A DNA stretch of 64,000 nt from Clostridium sp. UBA699 (GCA_002298915.1 DBML01000003.1:9822-73821), one strand, 5' to 3'; positions 27,031 to 36,317 are shown, counted from the first letter of the stretch. The notes: a model not told the origin generated them from the sequence alone. Program-made: numbers and translations.

Positions 27031-28344
27031 GTGAATACAAAAGTAGGAAACAAACGCTGGAAGATAGTTTTACTGCTGACCCTTTGCTATGTGGTCCTGT
27101 ACATGGACAGGTCCTGCATGTCCATGGCCGGGCCGAGCATGATAAAGCATTTCGGGTGGACCGGCACGCAGTTCGGGCTGGTATCCACAGCTTTCTTCAT
27201 CGGCTACGCATGCACGCAGATTCCCGGAGGGTGGATCGCCGACAAATTCGGAGGCGGTAAGGTTGTAATGTTCGGAGCCATATGGTGGTCGGTATTCGTA
27301 TTCCTGACCCCATTCGGAGCAACGCTCGGGCTAATGCTCTTCCTCAGGATAGCAATGGGGTGGGGCGAAGGGGTTTCGCTCCCTGCCATGGGAACAATAA
27401 TTGCGCAGTGGATACCCAAAAAGGAATCCGGCCTTGCATGGGGGATGAGCATCATGGGGGTGTCGATAGGGATAGCCCTGGCAATGCCGCTTTCCGCATG
27501 GATCATCAGCATATGGGGCTGGCAGATGGTCTTCCACTCCTTCGCGTTCCTCGCTCCTGTTTGGGTCATACTATGGTGGAAGCTGGGCACCAACAAGCCT
27601 GAGCTCCATCCGACTGTGACGAAGGAGGAGGTTGAATACATCAGGAAGAACCAGGAATTCGCAAGGGAGGAGAACGAGGCCAACGGCACTGCCTTGACGA
27701 CGAAGGACATATTCTCCACATTCTCGGTCTGGTCCGGCGCGGTATCCTTTTTCTGCACAAACTACCTTTTCTACCTCTTCATGACTTGGCTGCCGACCTA
27801 TTTCGTTGCAGGAAGGGGGCTGACTATGCAGAAAAGCGCAATATCCTCCATGCTTCCTTACCTCGTTGCGACAGTGACCTACCCACTCGGCGGCTGGCTT
27901 GCAGACAAAGCTGCAAAGAAATTCGGCGACAACATCGGGAGGAAGATATTCCCGCTCATCGGACTCGTAGGAGCCGGAGTTTTGCTAATCCTCGGGTCAC
28001 AGGCTCCTGATCCGGTGACCGCGGTAGCTCTTATCTCGGCGTCAAACGGCGTGCTTTGCCTGACCATGGGGGGCTACTACTCAATGCCGCTCGTATTCTC
28101 CCCTAAAAACGCAGGCAAGATAACAGGGCTGTACGCGACCTGCGCCACGATCGGCGGCATTTGCGCGCCAATCATAACAGGCATAATCGTCGACAAATAC
28201 GGGTATACCTCTGCGCTCTATCTGGGTGCCGGGATGGCGATTGTAGGGGCCTGCATACTCCTTACAAGCCAGGTCAGGCCTATCGTCCCTATAGAACAGA
28301 GAAGGCTCGCCAGGGAGCGGATCGAGACAGAGGCAAACATTTGA
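27031..28344 (+). CDS. MFS transporter, ACS type, paralog of the preceding gene
   Basis: 437 aa from GTG 27031, chosen because GGGAGGG lies 6 nt upstream; an ATG further upstream would add 35 residues that overlap the hairpin. 12 predicted membrane segments and the same landmarks as the neighbour: GPSMIKHFGWTGTQFGL, GYACTQIPGGWIADKFGG and WIPKKESGLAWGMS. Tandem duplication followed by divergence is evident. It may carry a related acid or the reduced product. Confidence 0.87.
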   Translation: MNTKVGNKRWKIVLLLTLCYVVLYMDRSCMSMAGPSMIKHFGWTGTQFGLVSTAFFIGYACTQIPGGWIADKFGGGKVVMFGAIWWSVFVFLTPFGATLGLMLFLRIAMGWGEGVSLPAMGTIIAQWIPKKESGLAWGMSIMGVSIGIALAMPLSAWIISIWGWQMVFHSFAFLAPVWVILWWKLGTNKPELHPTVTKEEVEYIRKNQEFAREENEANGTALTTKDIFSTFSVWSGAVSFFCTNYLFYLFMTWLPTYFVAGRGLTMQKSAISSMLPYLVATVTYPLGGWLADKAAKKFGDNIGRKIFPLIGLVGAGVLLILGSQAPDPVTAVALISASNGVLCLTMGGYYSMPLVFSPKNAGKITGLYATCATIGGICAPIITGIIVDKYGYTSALYLGAGMAIVGACILLTSQVRPIVPIEQRRLARERIETEANI

Positions 28345-28426
28345 AGCGGCAGTTTTCAGAAAAATCTTGAAATTAACCCGCCCCTGTTATATGCTATTGG
28401 AAAGGATATAAAGGGGGACGGTTAAC

Positions 28427-29134
28427 ATGAAATTCAGGAAGAAATTCGGCTTATCTCTATCCATAGCACTGGCAGCTGTCATCGCTTTCCCTGCAGCCGG
28501 AAGCGCGCTGACGGTATCGCAAGGAGCATACCCTGGAAGGAACCTTGAGAAGATAGTTGTAGTGGATTACGCAAACGCGAAGGAGGCAGCGGCGTCAGGC
28601 AAATCCTCCGGAGGCTACAAGCTTACTGGCTACAGACTGGACCTTGCGAAAAACTCATGCTATCTCAACAGTTCAAGTCCTGCAGGCGCACTGAGCGCAA
28701 TCAAGGAAGCCACGATTGAATGGGATTCGGCTACGTCGGCTGAACTCTTTGGAAACGTAAACACTTCAAGCACAGCGAAATACGGTGTCCTGGACAAACA
28801 GAATTCGATAGAGTTCGGCATGTATTCCGGCAGCAGCGGAGTCATAGCTGTAACCGCATACTGGGTAGACAGGACCACAAAGACGATCGTCGAGTTCGAC
28901 ATGCTTTACAACACCTACTATGACTGGGGGGATGCGACAAAAGACGGAAGTAAGGTCATGGACATCCAGAACATAGCGACACACGAGTTCGGGCACGCCT
29001 TCGGCCTGGCCGACATATACAGCGGCGCTTACTCCAAGGTCACCATGTACGGCTACTCCAACTTCGGAGAAACATCGAAGAGGGATCTTGAACCTCAGGA
29101 CATAGCAGGCATCCAGAAGATATACGGGAAATAG
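28427..29134 (+). CDS. Secreted matrixin-family zinc metalloprotease
   Basis: 235 aa with a cleavable signal peptide (KKFGLSLSIALAAVIAF...GSA). The C-terminal metzincin motif HEFGHAFGLAD (zinc ligands His186, His190, Asp196, catalytic Glu187) is followed by a TMYGYSN Met-turn and EPQDIAGIQKIYG, typical of M10A matrixins. Likely a secreted or wall-associated peptidase. RBS AAGGGGGA. No pro-domain Cys switch was seen. Monocistronic, ended by the terminator at 29155. Confidence 0.9.
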   Translation: MKFRKKFGLSLSIALAAVIAFPAAGSALTVSQGAYPGRNLEKIVVVDYANAKEAAASGKSSGGYKLTGYRLDLAKNSCYLNSSSPAGALSAIKEATIEWDSATSAELFGNVNTSSTAKYGVLDKQNSIEFGMYSGSSGVIAVTAYWVDRTTKTIVEFDMLYNTYYDWGDATKDGSKVMDIQNIATHEFGHAFGLADIYSGAYSKVTMYGYSNFGETSKRDLEPQDIAGIQKIYGK

Positions 29135-29154
29135 GAAAGCATTGAATGATAAGG

Positions 29155-29198
29155 CCCCGCCGCCAGGTTCAAAACCAGGCAGCGGGGTGCTTTCTTTT
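29155..29198 (+). terminator. Terminator between matrixin and ppsA (convergent)
   Basis: CCCCGCCGCC / GGCAGCGGGG stem with one mismatch and an inner GGTT/AACC, then TTTCTTTTC. Confidence 0.75.
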
Positions 29199-31607
29199 CT
29201 ATTCCAGCTTCTTCTCCATCTCCAGGACCGTGAGGGTTATCTTCATAACCGAATCGGGATTAAGGGAAATGGAGTCGATCCTCTCCTTCACGAGGAACTC
29301 GGCCACCTCCGGGTAGTCGCTCGGGGCCTGTCCGCAGATGCCGCTGTGGCGGTGGTTCCGCCTGGCTCCCTGGATCGCCTGCGAGAGCATCCTCATGACG
29401 CCCGGGTCCCTCTCGTCGAAATCGTGTGCAACTAGGGCCGAATCCCTGTCAACGCCGAGCACAAGCTGGGTCAGGTCGTTGGAGCCTATCGAGAAGCCGT
29501 CGAACACCTCGCTGAACTCGTCTATCATTATAACGTTGTTGGGGATTTCGCACATGACGTAGACCTCCAGGCCGTTCTCGCCGCGCTTCAGGCCGTTCTT
29601 TGCCATCTCCTCGATGACCTTTTTCGCCTCGTCGACTCGCCTGCAGAAAGGTATCATCAGCACAAGGTTCGTCAGCCCCATCTCTTCCCTGACCTTCTTC
29701 ATGGCCCTGCACTCCAGCGCAAAGCCCTCCCTGTACTTGTCGTCGTAATAGCGGGAAGCACCCCGGAAACCTATCATAGGGTTCTCCTCCTTTGGTTCGA
29801 AGTACTGTCCGCCGATGAGGCTTGCGTACTCGTTCGTCTTGAAGTCGCTCATCCTGAGTATTACCGGCTTAGGGTAGAAGGCCGCAGCGATCGTGCCCAC
29901 TCCGTGGGCCAGCTTCTCAACGAAATAATCCGACCTGCTGTTGTAGCCGAAGGTCAGGGCTTCGATTTTTTTGCTTGTCTCCCCGTCGGCAACAGCCTCA
30001 GGGTGGACAAGGGCCATAGGGTGCACCTTTATGAAGTCGTTGATTATGAACTCCATCCTTGCGAGCCCCACCCCGTCGTTCGGTATCATCGACAGGGAGA
30101 AAGCCTGGTCAGGATTCCCAAGGTTCATCATTATCTTTGTCCTAGGCCGCTTCAGGCCGCTCAGGTCCATCTTGTCCACATGGAAGCCGAGAAGGCCCTC
30201 GTATACGACGCCTTCGTCGCCCTCCGCGCAGCTGACGGTGACCTCCTGGCCGGAACTGATTTTCTCTGTTGCGCCCCCTGTTCCGACAACCGCGGGTATG
30301 CCGAGCTCGCGGCTTACGATGGCTGCATGGCAGGTCCTTCCTCCCTTGTTTGTGACTATCGCCGAAGCTGTCTTCATGACGGGCTCCCAGTCTGGCGAGG
30401 TGGTGTCCGATATTAGAACCTCCCCTGCCTTGAAGGTGGACAGCTGGGAAACATCCTTTATCACCTTCGCTGTTCCCTTGCCTATCCTTGAGCCTATGCT
30501 CCTGCCCTTTGCGAGCACCGGTCCCTTGCCCTCAAGCTGCCAGGTCTCAAGGAAGTTCAGGGACTTCCCTGACTGGACGGTTTCGGGCCTTGCCTGAACT
30601 ATGAACAGCTCCCCCGTCACCCCGTCCTTCGCCCATTCGATGTCCATGGGACGTTCCTTTCCGGCCTTACCCGTGTAATGGTCCTCGATCTCTATGGCAT
30701 AGCCCGCCAGCTTCAGTATGTCGTCGTCGTCCAGACAGTAACGCCTGCGGTCTGCATCGGGGACGTCAACGTTCCTGGTCAGGACCTTTGAGCCGCCGCT
30801 GCCGTATATCATCTTTATCTTCTTTTCGCCCAGGTTCTTCCTTATGATCGAACGGTGGCCAGCCCTGAACGTTGGCTTGAAAACGTAGTACTCATCCGGG
30901 TTCACCGCACCCTGCACTATGTTTTCGCCAAGCCCGTAGCAGGCGGTGATGAAAACTACGTCCTTGAAGCCTGTTTCCGTGTCTAGGGTGAACATGACGC
31001 CGCTGGTGGACAGGTCGGAGCGCACCATCTTCATGATGCCTATTGACAGGCCTACCTTGAAATGGTCGAAGCCGTTGTCTATCCTGTAGGAGATAGCCCT
31101 GTCTGTGAAAAGCGACGCAAAGCATTTGCTGCAGGCCTCCCGAAGGGCATATTCGCCCTGGATGTTGAGGTAGGTTTCCTGCTGGCCGGCGAAGGAGGCT
31201 GTAGGCAGATCCTCCGCTGTCGCCGAGCTCCTAACCGCCACGTCCGTGTCAGCACCATACTGGCCGCACAGGAGCGAGTATGCTTCCCTAACCTCGGCCC
31301 AGAGGTCGTCGGGAATGCCGGCGCCCAGGATAAGGTCCCTGGAGCGTTTTCCCCTGGAGGCGAGGTCTGCCACATTTGACTTGTCGAGGCCTTCCATGGC
31401 ATCCTTGAGCTCCTCAAGGATGCCGGCTGAGGCCAGCGTGTGCCAGTAGGCTTCCGCGGTGACCGCAAAGCCGTTTGGCACGCTTACCCCTTTGGGGGTC
31501 AGCTCCCTGTACATTTCCCCGAGGGAAGCGTTCTTGCCTCCGACAAGGGGGACATCTTCGATGCCTATGTCTTCAAACCAGCGGATGTACTTTGATTCCT
31601 GTTTCAT
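29199..31607 (-). CDS. ppsA: Phosphoenolpyruvate synthase (pyruvate, water dikinase)
   Basis: 802 aa. Converts pyruvate + ATP + water to PEP + AMP + Pi. Domains in order: N-terminal ATP-grasp nucleotide-binding domain (VGGKNASLGEM, VRSSATAEDLPTASFAGQQET), swivelling phosphohistidine domain (GGRTCHAAIVSRELGIPAVVG, His phosphorylated), and C-terminal TIM-barrel PEP domain ending in SIGSNDLTQLVLGVDRDS and SGICGQAPSD with the catalytic Cys. RBS AAAGGAGTG on the minus strand. Divergent from the lactate-cluster regulator, fitting gluconeogenesis from lactate-derived pyruvate. Confidence 0.95.
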   Translation of the reverse strand: MKQESKYIRWFEDIGIEDVPLVGGKNASLGEMYRELTPKGVSVPNGFAVTAEAYWHTLASAGILEELKDAMEGLDKSNVADLASRGKRSRDLILGAGIPDDLWAEVREAYSLLCGQYGADTDVAVRSSATAEDLPTASFAGQQETYLNIQGEYALREACSKCFASLFTDRAISYRIDNGFDHFKVGLSIGIMKMVRSDLSTSGVMFTLDTETGFKDVVFITACYGLGENIVQGAVNPDEYYVFKPTFRAGHRSIIRKNLGEKKIKMIYGSGGSKVLTRNVDVPDADRRRYCLDDDDILKLAGYAIEIEDHYTGKAGKERPMDIEWAKDGVTGELFIVQARPETVQSGKSLNFLETWQLEGKGPVLAKGRSIGSRIGKGTAKVIKDVSQLSTFKAGEVLISDTTSPDWEPVMKTASAIVTNKGGRTCHAAIVSRELGIPAVVGTGGATEKISSGQEVTVSCAEGDEGVVYEGLLGFHVDKMDLSGLKRPRTKIMMNLGNPDQAFSLSMIPNDGVGLARMEFIINDFIKVHPMALVHPEAVADGETSKKIEALTFGYNSRSDYFVEKLAHGVGTIAAAFYPKPVILRMSDFKTNEYASLIGGQYFEPKEENPMIGFRGASRYYDDKYREGFALECRAMKKVREEMGLTNLVLMIPFCRRVDEAKKVIEEMAKNGLKRGENGLEVYVMCEIPNNVIMIDEFSEVFDGFSIGSNDLTQLVLGVDRDSALVAHDFDERDPGVMRMLSQAIQGARRNHRHSGICGQAPSDYPEVAEFLVKERIDSISLNPDSVMKITLTVLEMEKKLE

Positions 31608-31711
31608 TCAGCATGCACTCCTTTCGACCGGCGGGTTTTTGTTCCCAATATTCACACTATTTACTTAATGATACCACAAAAGGCTGGAAGGCGAGAATAA
31701 AAAAGAAAAAG

Positions 31712-31740
31712 TTGAAGTTTGTATTGTTAAACTATATACT
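31712..31740 (+). promoter_or_regulatory. Promoter of the FadR-type regulator gene
   Basis: TTGAAG (31712-31717), 17-nt spacer, TATACT (31735-31740), 51 nt before ATG 31792. Confidence 0.65.
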
Positions 31741-31791
31741 AAAATTGAATTGAAATTTGACAAAAAATTGCTGATGGAAGGAGGAGAGCGT

Positions 31792-32508
31792 ATGCTGACT
31801 CCAATAAAAACGACAAAGGTATACGAGCAGGTAGTAGAGCAGATCAAGGGAATGATAGCCAACGGGACGCTTAAAAAGGGAGACAAGCTGCCCTCCGAAA
31901 GGGATCTGGTGGAACAGCTGCAGGTGAGCAGGACATCCATAAGGGAGGCTCTCAGGGCCATGGAGATAATCGGCCTCATAGAATGCAGGCAGGGCGGTGG
32001 AAACTACGTCAGGGAAAGCTTCGAAAACAACCTTTTCGAGCCGCTGTCCGTCATGTTCATGCTGGAGAAGAGGGACCCTTCCGAGATAATAGAGCTCAGG
32101 AAAATTATCGAGGTAGAGAACGCTGCGCTTGCCGCAAAGAGGATAACTGACGAGGAGCTGGAGGAGCTCGGAGTGATAATAGAGGACCTGAAGAACTCCG
32201 AAAATGAAGAAATTGCAGTAAAAGCAGACAAGAAATTTCATTACGCGGTCGCAAGGGCGTCGAAAAACACTCTTATCCTTGCCGTGCTCAACGCGGTATC
32301 CTCGCTCATAGATGACTACATAAAGGGCGCCAGGACAAAGATACTCAGCGAGGAGAGCAACAGGGTGCTGCTTTCGGAACAGCACGAAAAGGTCTATCTG
32401 GCCTTGAAAAAGCATGATGCCGAGGCTGCGGTGAAAGCCATGAACAAGCACCTCGATTTCGCAAATGATTACATGAGCGGCAGATTTTTTAACCAGTCTT
32501 CAAAATGA
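31792..32508 (+). CDS. lctA: FadR/GntR-family regulator of the lactate cluster (LctA/LldR-like)
   Basis: 238 aa from ATG 31792 (RBS GGAGGAG; the in-frame ATG at 31750 lacks an RBS and lies close to the promoter). N-terminal GntR winged helix: KLPSERDLVEQLQVSRTSIREALRAME (split across residues about 34-60). The C-terminal FadR/FCD helical domain carries metal/ligand His residues (FHYAVARAS, AMNKHLDF). It heads the lactate cluster as LctA does in Acetobacterium. A TGGT-N3-ACCA box lies over the transcription start of the permease gene, so lactate-relieved repression is the expected mechanism. Confidence 0.88.
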   Translation: MLTPIKTTKVYEQVVEQIKGMIANGTLKKGDKLPSERDLVEQLQVSRTSIREALRAMEIIGLIECRQGGGNYVRESFENNLFEPLSVMFMLEKRDPSEIIELRKIIEVENAALAAKRITDEELEELGVIIEDLKNSENEEIAVKADKKFHYAVARASKNTLILAVLNAVSSLIDDYIKGARTKILSEESNRVLLSEQHEKVYLALKKHDAEAAVKAMNKHLDFANDYMSGRFFNQSSK

Positions 32509-32523
32509 AGGCTGGTTTTTTTT
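32491..32523 (+). terminator. Terminator overlapping the 3' end of lctA
   Basis: 12-bp stem AACCAGTCTTCA / TGAAGGCTGGTT (one G-U), AAA loop, T8. The stop codon of lctA is inside the right arm, so regulator and structural genes are separate transcripts. Confidence 0.9.
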
Positions 32524-32570
32524 CATTTTTGTAAAATATTCAAAAAATTGCGTTATTATTTTAACAATTG

Positions 32571-32619
32571 TTGAAATGTGAATTTGAAGGTGATATCATA
32601 ATCACAAGTGGTCATACCA
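32571..32619 (+). promoter_or_regulatory. Lactate operon promoter with FadR-family operator
   Basis: TTGAAA (32571-32576), 17-nt spacer, TATCAT (32594-32599); the expected +1 is near 32606. TGGTCATACCA (32609-32619) is an exact TGGT-N3-ACCA FadR-family operator sitting on the start site, a classic repression geometry. Confidence 0.75.
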
Positions 32620-32685
32620 GCAGACCATCACACCGGTGTAAACATAAATCCAGCCATGAAACAGAAAAAAATTAGGGGGTCTATC

Positions 32686-34194
32686 ATGAACATGTATCTT
32701 TTATTCTTCATAGCCTTAATACCTATAGTATGGTTGATGGTTTCCCTTGGCGTTTTGAAGACGCCGGGACACAAGGCAACCCCAATCACTCTCATGATAA
32801 CGTTTTTACTGGCCGTACTGGTATGGAAGATGCCTGTGCTAGACGCAGTGAAGGCCGGCATGGAAGGAGTCGCCAGCGCACTCTGGCCGATTATACTGGT
32901 CATAATAGCTGCGGTTTTCATCTACAACCTTTCGCTGCATACGAAGAGCATGGACGTCATAAAAAAGCTCATGACAAGCGTCAGCACTGACCAGAGGATA
33001 CTCGTACTCATACTTGCATGGGGCTTCGGAGGATTCCTTGAGGCCATTGCAGGCTTCGGAACAGCGGTGGCAATACCAGCAAGCATACTGGCTGCACTTG
33101 GCTTCGATCCGGTCTTTGCAGCGATTATATGTCTCATAGCAAACACGACGCCGACCGCGTTCGGAGCAATAGGGCTTCCGGTCTCGACACTGGCAAAGCT
33201 CACCAACCTGGATCCAAACATGCTGAGCTTCGCAGTCGCCTGCCAGCTAGGGATACTGATAGTGATTGTGCCTATAGTCCTGGTTATGCTAACAGGCAAG
33301 AGCGTAAAGGCGATCAAGGGAGTGTTCATGATTTCCCTTGTATCAGGGCTTTCCTTTGCAATACCTCAGGTGTTCGCTGCAAGGTTCATCGGGGCAGAGC
33401 TGCCAGCGGTGCTTGGCTCGGTAGTGTGCCTCGCTGCAACGATATGCTGGGCGAAGTTCTTCCACAAGGACACAGCTGCAGTCGACGCAGAGAAGATCCC
33501 GGCGAACAAGGCTGTAATGGCATGGGTGCCTTTCATACTTGTATTCGCAGTCATACTTCTCACAAGCCCGATATTCCCTTCAGTAAACAAGAACCTTTCG
33601 GCCATAAGCACGACGGTGGCGTTCTACCACCCTTACACCTTCAAGTGGGTCAACAACCCGGGAACGCTGATCATACTGGCCGGCTTCGTCGGAGGGCTGA
33701 TCCAGGGAGCAAAACCGGGCGAGATGGTGAAGGTTTTCGGGAAGACCGTCAAGCAGATGAGCAAGACCATAATCACCATCATGGCGATAGTGGCGCTCGC
33801 AAAGGTCATGAGCTACAGCGGAATGATAAAATCCGTAGCTGTGGTCCTGGTTTCGGTGGCTGGCAGCAATTACCCTCTCATAGCGCCGATAATAGGTGCG
33901 ATCGGAACGTTCGTCACGGGAAGCGACACTTCGGCTAACATACTGTTCGGAGGGCTCCAGGTAGAGGCAGCCAAGTCCCTCGGACTTAATTCCTACTGGC
34001 TCGCGGCAGCCAACACGGGAGGAGCCACTGCAGGAAAGATGATATCTCCTCAGAGCATAGCGGTGGCAACTGCGGCAACAGGGCTCATAGGTTCGGAAGG
34101 TAAGATACTGACAGCAACGGTGAAGTTCTGCATCGTATACGTGATCATCCTGGGCATCATAGCATACATGATGGCACCGGTGTTCGGATTCTAG
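32686..34194 (+). CDS. lctP: L-lactate permease
   Basis: 502-aa polytopic membrane protein of the LctP family, about 12-14 membrane segments. Start ATG 32686 follows TAGGGGGT; a GTG at 32608 is at the operator and was rejected. Family landmarks: GFLEAIAGFGTAVAIPASILAALGF (split over two segments), TPTAFGAIGLPVSTLA, and GSDTSANILFGGLQ near the C-terminus. Imports lactate with protons for the racemase and dehydrogenase downstream. Corresponds to LctE of Acetobacterium. Confidence 0.94.
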   Translation: MNMYLLFFIALIPIVWLMVSLGVLKTPGHKATPITLMITFLLAVLVWKMPVLDAVKAGMEGVASALWPIILVIIAAVFIYNLSLHTKSMDVIKKLMTSVSTDQRILVLILAWGFGGFLEAIAGFGTAVAIPASILAALGFDPVFAAIICLIANTTPTAFGAIGLPVSTLAKLTNLDPNMLSFAVACQLGILIVIVPIVLVMLTGKSVKAIKGVFMISLVSGLSFAIPQVFAARFIGAELPAVLGSVVCLAATICWAKFFHKDTAAVDAEKIPANKAVMAWVPFILVFAVILLTSPIFPSVNKNLSAISTTVAFYHPYTFKWVNNPGTLIILAGFVGGLIQGAKPGEMVKVFGKTVKQMSKTIITIMAIVALAKVMSYSGMIKSVAVVLVSVAGSNYPLIAPIIGAIGTFVTGSDTSANILFGGLQVEAAKSLGLNSYWLAAANTGGATAGKMISPQSIAVATAATGLIGSEGKILTATVKFCIVYVIILGIIAYMMAPVFGF

Positions 34195-34207
34195 GGGGTA
34201 AAGACAT

Positions 34208-35482
34208 ATGGCTAAGATAAAGCTGCCCTACCATAAAAGGGCTGTGGAAATAGAGATTGATGACAAGAACCTGGCAGGGATCCTAGAGTCGAGGGCGGAG
34301 GAGTACAGGGCCAGCATGACACAGCAGGAGCTTGTGGAAGCAGCCCTGGACAGCCCGATAGGAAGCGAAACGCTGGAGGAGCTTGTCAAAGGAAAGGAAA
34401 GCATGGTGATAATCACCAGCGACCACACGAGGCCTGTGCCAAGCAGGGTCACGATGCCTATACTCCTCAGGAGGATAAGGGGGGCAAACCCGGGCATAGA
34501 CATAAAGATACTCATAGCGACAGGCTTCCACAGGGCTACCACCCGCGAGGAACTTGTTCACAAGTTCGGCGTGGAGATTGTGGAAAAGGAGAACATCATA
34601 GTGCATGACGCCTTCGACGACAGCGCCATGGTGAAGCTCGGAACGCTTCCTTCGGGAGGCGAGCTGATAATCAACAGGCTCGCAGTGGATGCGGACCTGC
34701 TAATAGCTGAAGGGTTCATAGAAGCCCACTTCTTCGCAGGCTTCTCGGGAGGGAGGAAAAGCGTACTCCCGGGGATTGCCTCGGCAGCCACAGTCATGGC
34801 GAACCACTGCGGAGAGTTCATCGCCAGCCCGAACGCGAGGACCGGGGTGCTCAAGGACAACCCTATACACAGGGACATGCTGTACGCTGCGGAGCAGGCG
34901 AAGCTCGCTTTCATCCTGAACGTCGTTATCAACAGCGACAAGAAGGTGATAAAGGCTTTCGCGGGCCACAGGGAAAAGGCGCACGCAAAGGGCTGCGAGT
35001 TCGTGACAGACCTTTCGAAGGTTGACATGATCCCGGCGGACATTGCCGTATCCACCAACGGAGGCTACCCTCTGGACCAGAACCTTTACCAGTCGGTTAA
35101 GGGGATGACAGCAGCGGAGGCCACCTGCAGGGAAGGCGGGGTCATAATAATGGTCTCGGCCTGCAACGACGGGCACGGGGGACAGTCCTTCTATGACAAC
35201 CTGGCCCAGGCGGAATCCCCGAGGGCGCTTCTCGACAGGATAGCGAAGGTGCCGAGGAACGAAACTGTGCCGGACCAGTGGGAATTCCAGATACTTGCCA
35301 GGATGCTGGACAGGTACACGGTGATCATGGTGACTGACATGTGCGACCCTCAGATGATAAAGGACATGCATATGCAGCACGCATTCACATTCGAAGAGGC
35401 CCTGGAGAGGGCATACGGCATAATGGGCAGGGACGCCAAGGTGGCAGTCATACCGGACGGCGTTTCTGTAATAGTAAGATAA
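34208..35482 (+). CDS. larA: Nickel-pincer lactate racemase LarA
   Basis: 424 aa. Interconverts D- and L-lactate using the (SCS)Ni nucleotide cofactor. Key residues are visible: SDHTRPVP, ATGFHR (His), EAHFFAGFSGGRKSVLPG (His and the cofactor-linked Lys) and ANHC (His). RBS TAGGGGGTAA. Placed between permease and EtfB, it lets the cluster use both lactate isomers, like LctF in Acetobacterium. The cofactor synthesis genes larB, larC and larE are not in this window. Confidence 0.93.
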   Translation: MAKIKLPYHKRAVEIEIDDKNLAGILESRAEEYRASMTQQELVEAALDSPIGSETLEELVKGKESMVIITSDHTRPVPSRVTMPILLRRIRGANPGIDIKILIATGFHRATTREELVHKFGVEIVEKENIIVHDAFDDSAMVKLGTLPSGGELIINRLAVDADLLIAEGFIEAHFFAGFSGGRKSVLPGIASAATVMANHCGEFIASPNARTGVLKDNPIHRDMLYAAEQAKLAFILNVVINSDKKVIKAFAGHREKAHAKGCEFVTDLSKVDMIPADIAVSTNGGYPLDQNLYQSVKGMTAAEATCREGGVIIMVSACNDGHGGQSFYDNLAQAESPRALLDRIAKVPRNETVPDQWEFQILARMLDRYTVIMVTDMCDPQMIKDMHMQHAFTFEEALERAYGIMGRDAKVAVIPDGVSVIVR

Positions 35483-35509
35483 AGTTTAATAATACATGGA
35501 GGTATGGAT

Positions 35510-36298
35510 ATGGATATTTTAGTATGCATCAAGCAGGTGCCTGGAACTTCAAAGGTTGAAGTGGATCCTGTAACAGGAGTTCTGAAAAGGGACGGAGTGG
35601 ATTCAAAGATGAACCCGTACGACCTTTACGCACTTGAAACAGCTCTCAGGATAAGGGAAGAGAAAGGCGGAACGGTCAAGGTCATAAGCATGGGACCACC
35701 ACAGGCCATGGATGTCATCAGGGAAGCCTACACCATGGGCGCCGACGACGGGGTGCTCCTTTCAGACAGGAAGTTCGGCGGAGCAGACGTTCTGGCAACA
35801 GCCTACACTATCTCCCAGGGCGCAAGGATGATGGGCAACGTGGACCTCATACTCTGTGGAAAACAGACAACGGACGGCGACACAGCGCAGGTCGGACCTG
35901 AGATGGCGGAATACCTCGGGATACCGCACATAGCGAACGTGATCAAGATAGAGGACATAAAGGAATTCGGGATGGTCGTTGAGATGGACATGCCAAACAC
36001 CATAGAGGTTGCAGAGATAAATTACCCTTGCCTGCTGACGGTGGAGAAGGACATATTCCAGCCAAGGCTCCCTTCCTACAGGAAGAAGCTCGCGACATCC
36101 GACAGGGGAATAAAGGTGCTGAGCCTGAAGGACCTCGAGGACCAGAACGAAAAGAGGTACGGCCTCAGCGGCTCCCCTACCCAGGTAGAAAGGATATTCC
36201 CGCCGGCTGTCAACACAGACAAGGAAATGTGGAAGGGCGCAGGGGAAGAGCTTGGAGACAGGCTTGCTGCAAAGCTCAAGGATCTCAAATTCATATAA
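35510..36298 (+). CDS. etfB: EtfB of the lactate dehydrogenase complex (LctB-like)
   Basis: 262 aa from ATG 35510; GGAGG at 35498-35502 is too close to the ATG at 35504 and well spaced for 35510. EtfB motifs: MDILVCIKQVPGTSKVEVD, GGTVKVISMGPPQA, and CGKQTTDGDTAQVGPEMAEYL (split). Cysteine-free apart from scattered residues. With the ferredoxin-domain EtfA and the FAD dehydrogenase it should form the electron-confurcating lactate dehydrogenase described in Acetobacterium woodii, where NAD reduction is driven by reduced ferredoxin. Confidence 0.94.
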   Translation: MDILVCIKQVPGTSKVEVDPVTGVLKRDGVDSKMNPYDLYALETALRIREEKGGTVKVISMGPPQAMDVIREAYTMGADDGVLLSDRKFGGADVLATAYTISQGARMMGNVDLILCGKQTTDGDTAQVGPEMAEYLGIPHIANVIKIEDIKEFGMVVEMDMPNTIEVAEINYPCLLTVEKDIFQPRLPSYRKKLATSDRGIKVLSLKDLEDQNEKRYGLSGSPTQVERIFPPAVNTDKEMWKGAGEELGDRLAAKLKDLKFI

Positions 36299-36317
36299 TT
36301 AACGGGAGGAATCTGGA

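Noticed and set aside
32608..32685. GTG 32608 as start of lactate permease
   Set aside because: It falls on the operator and predicted transcription start; ATG 32686 has a strong RBS and gives a normal N-terminus.
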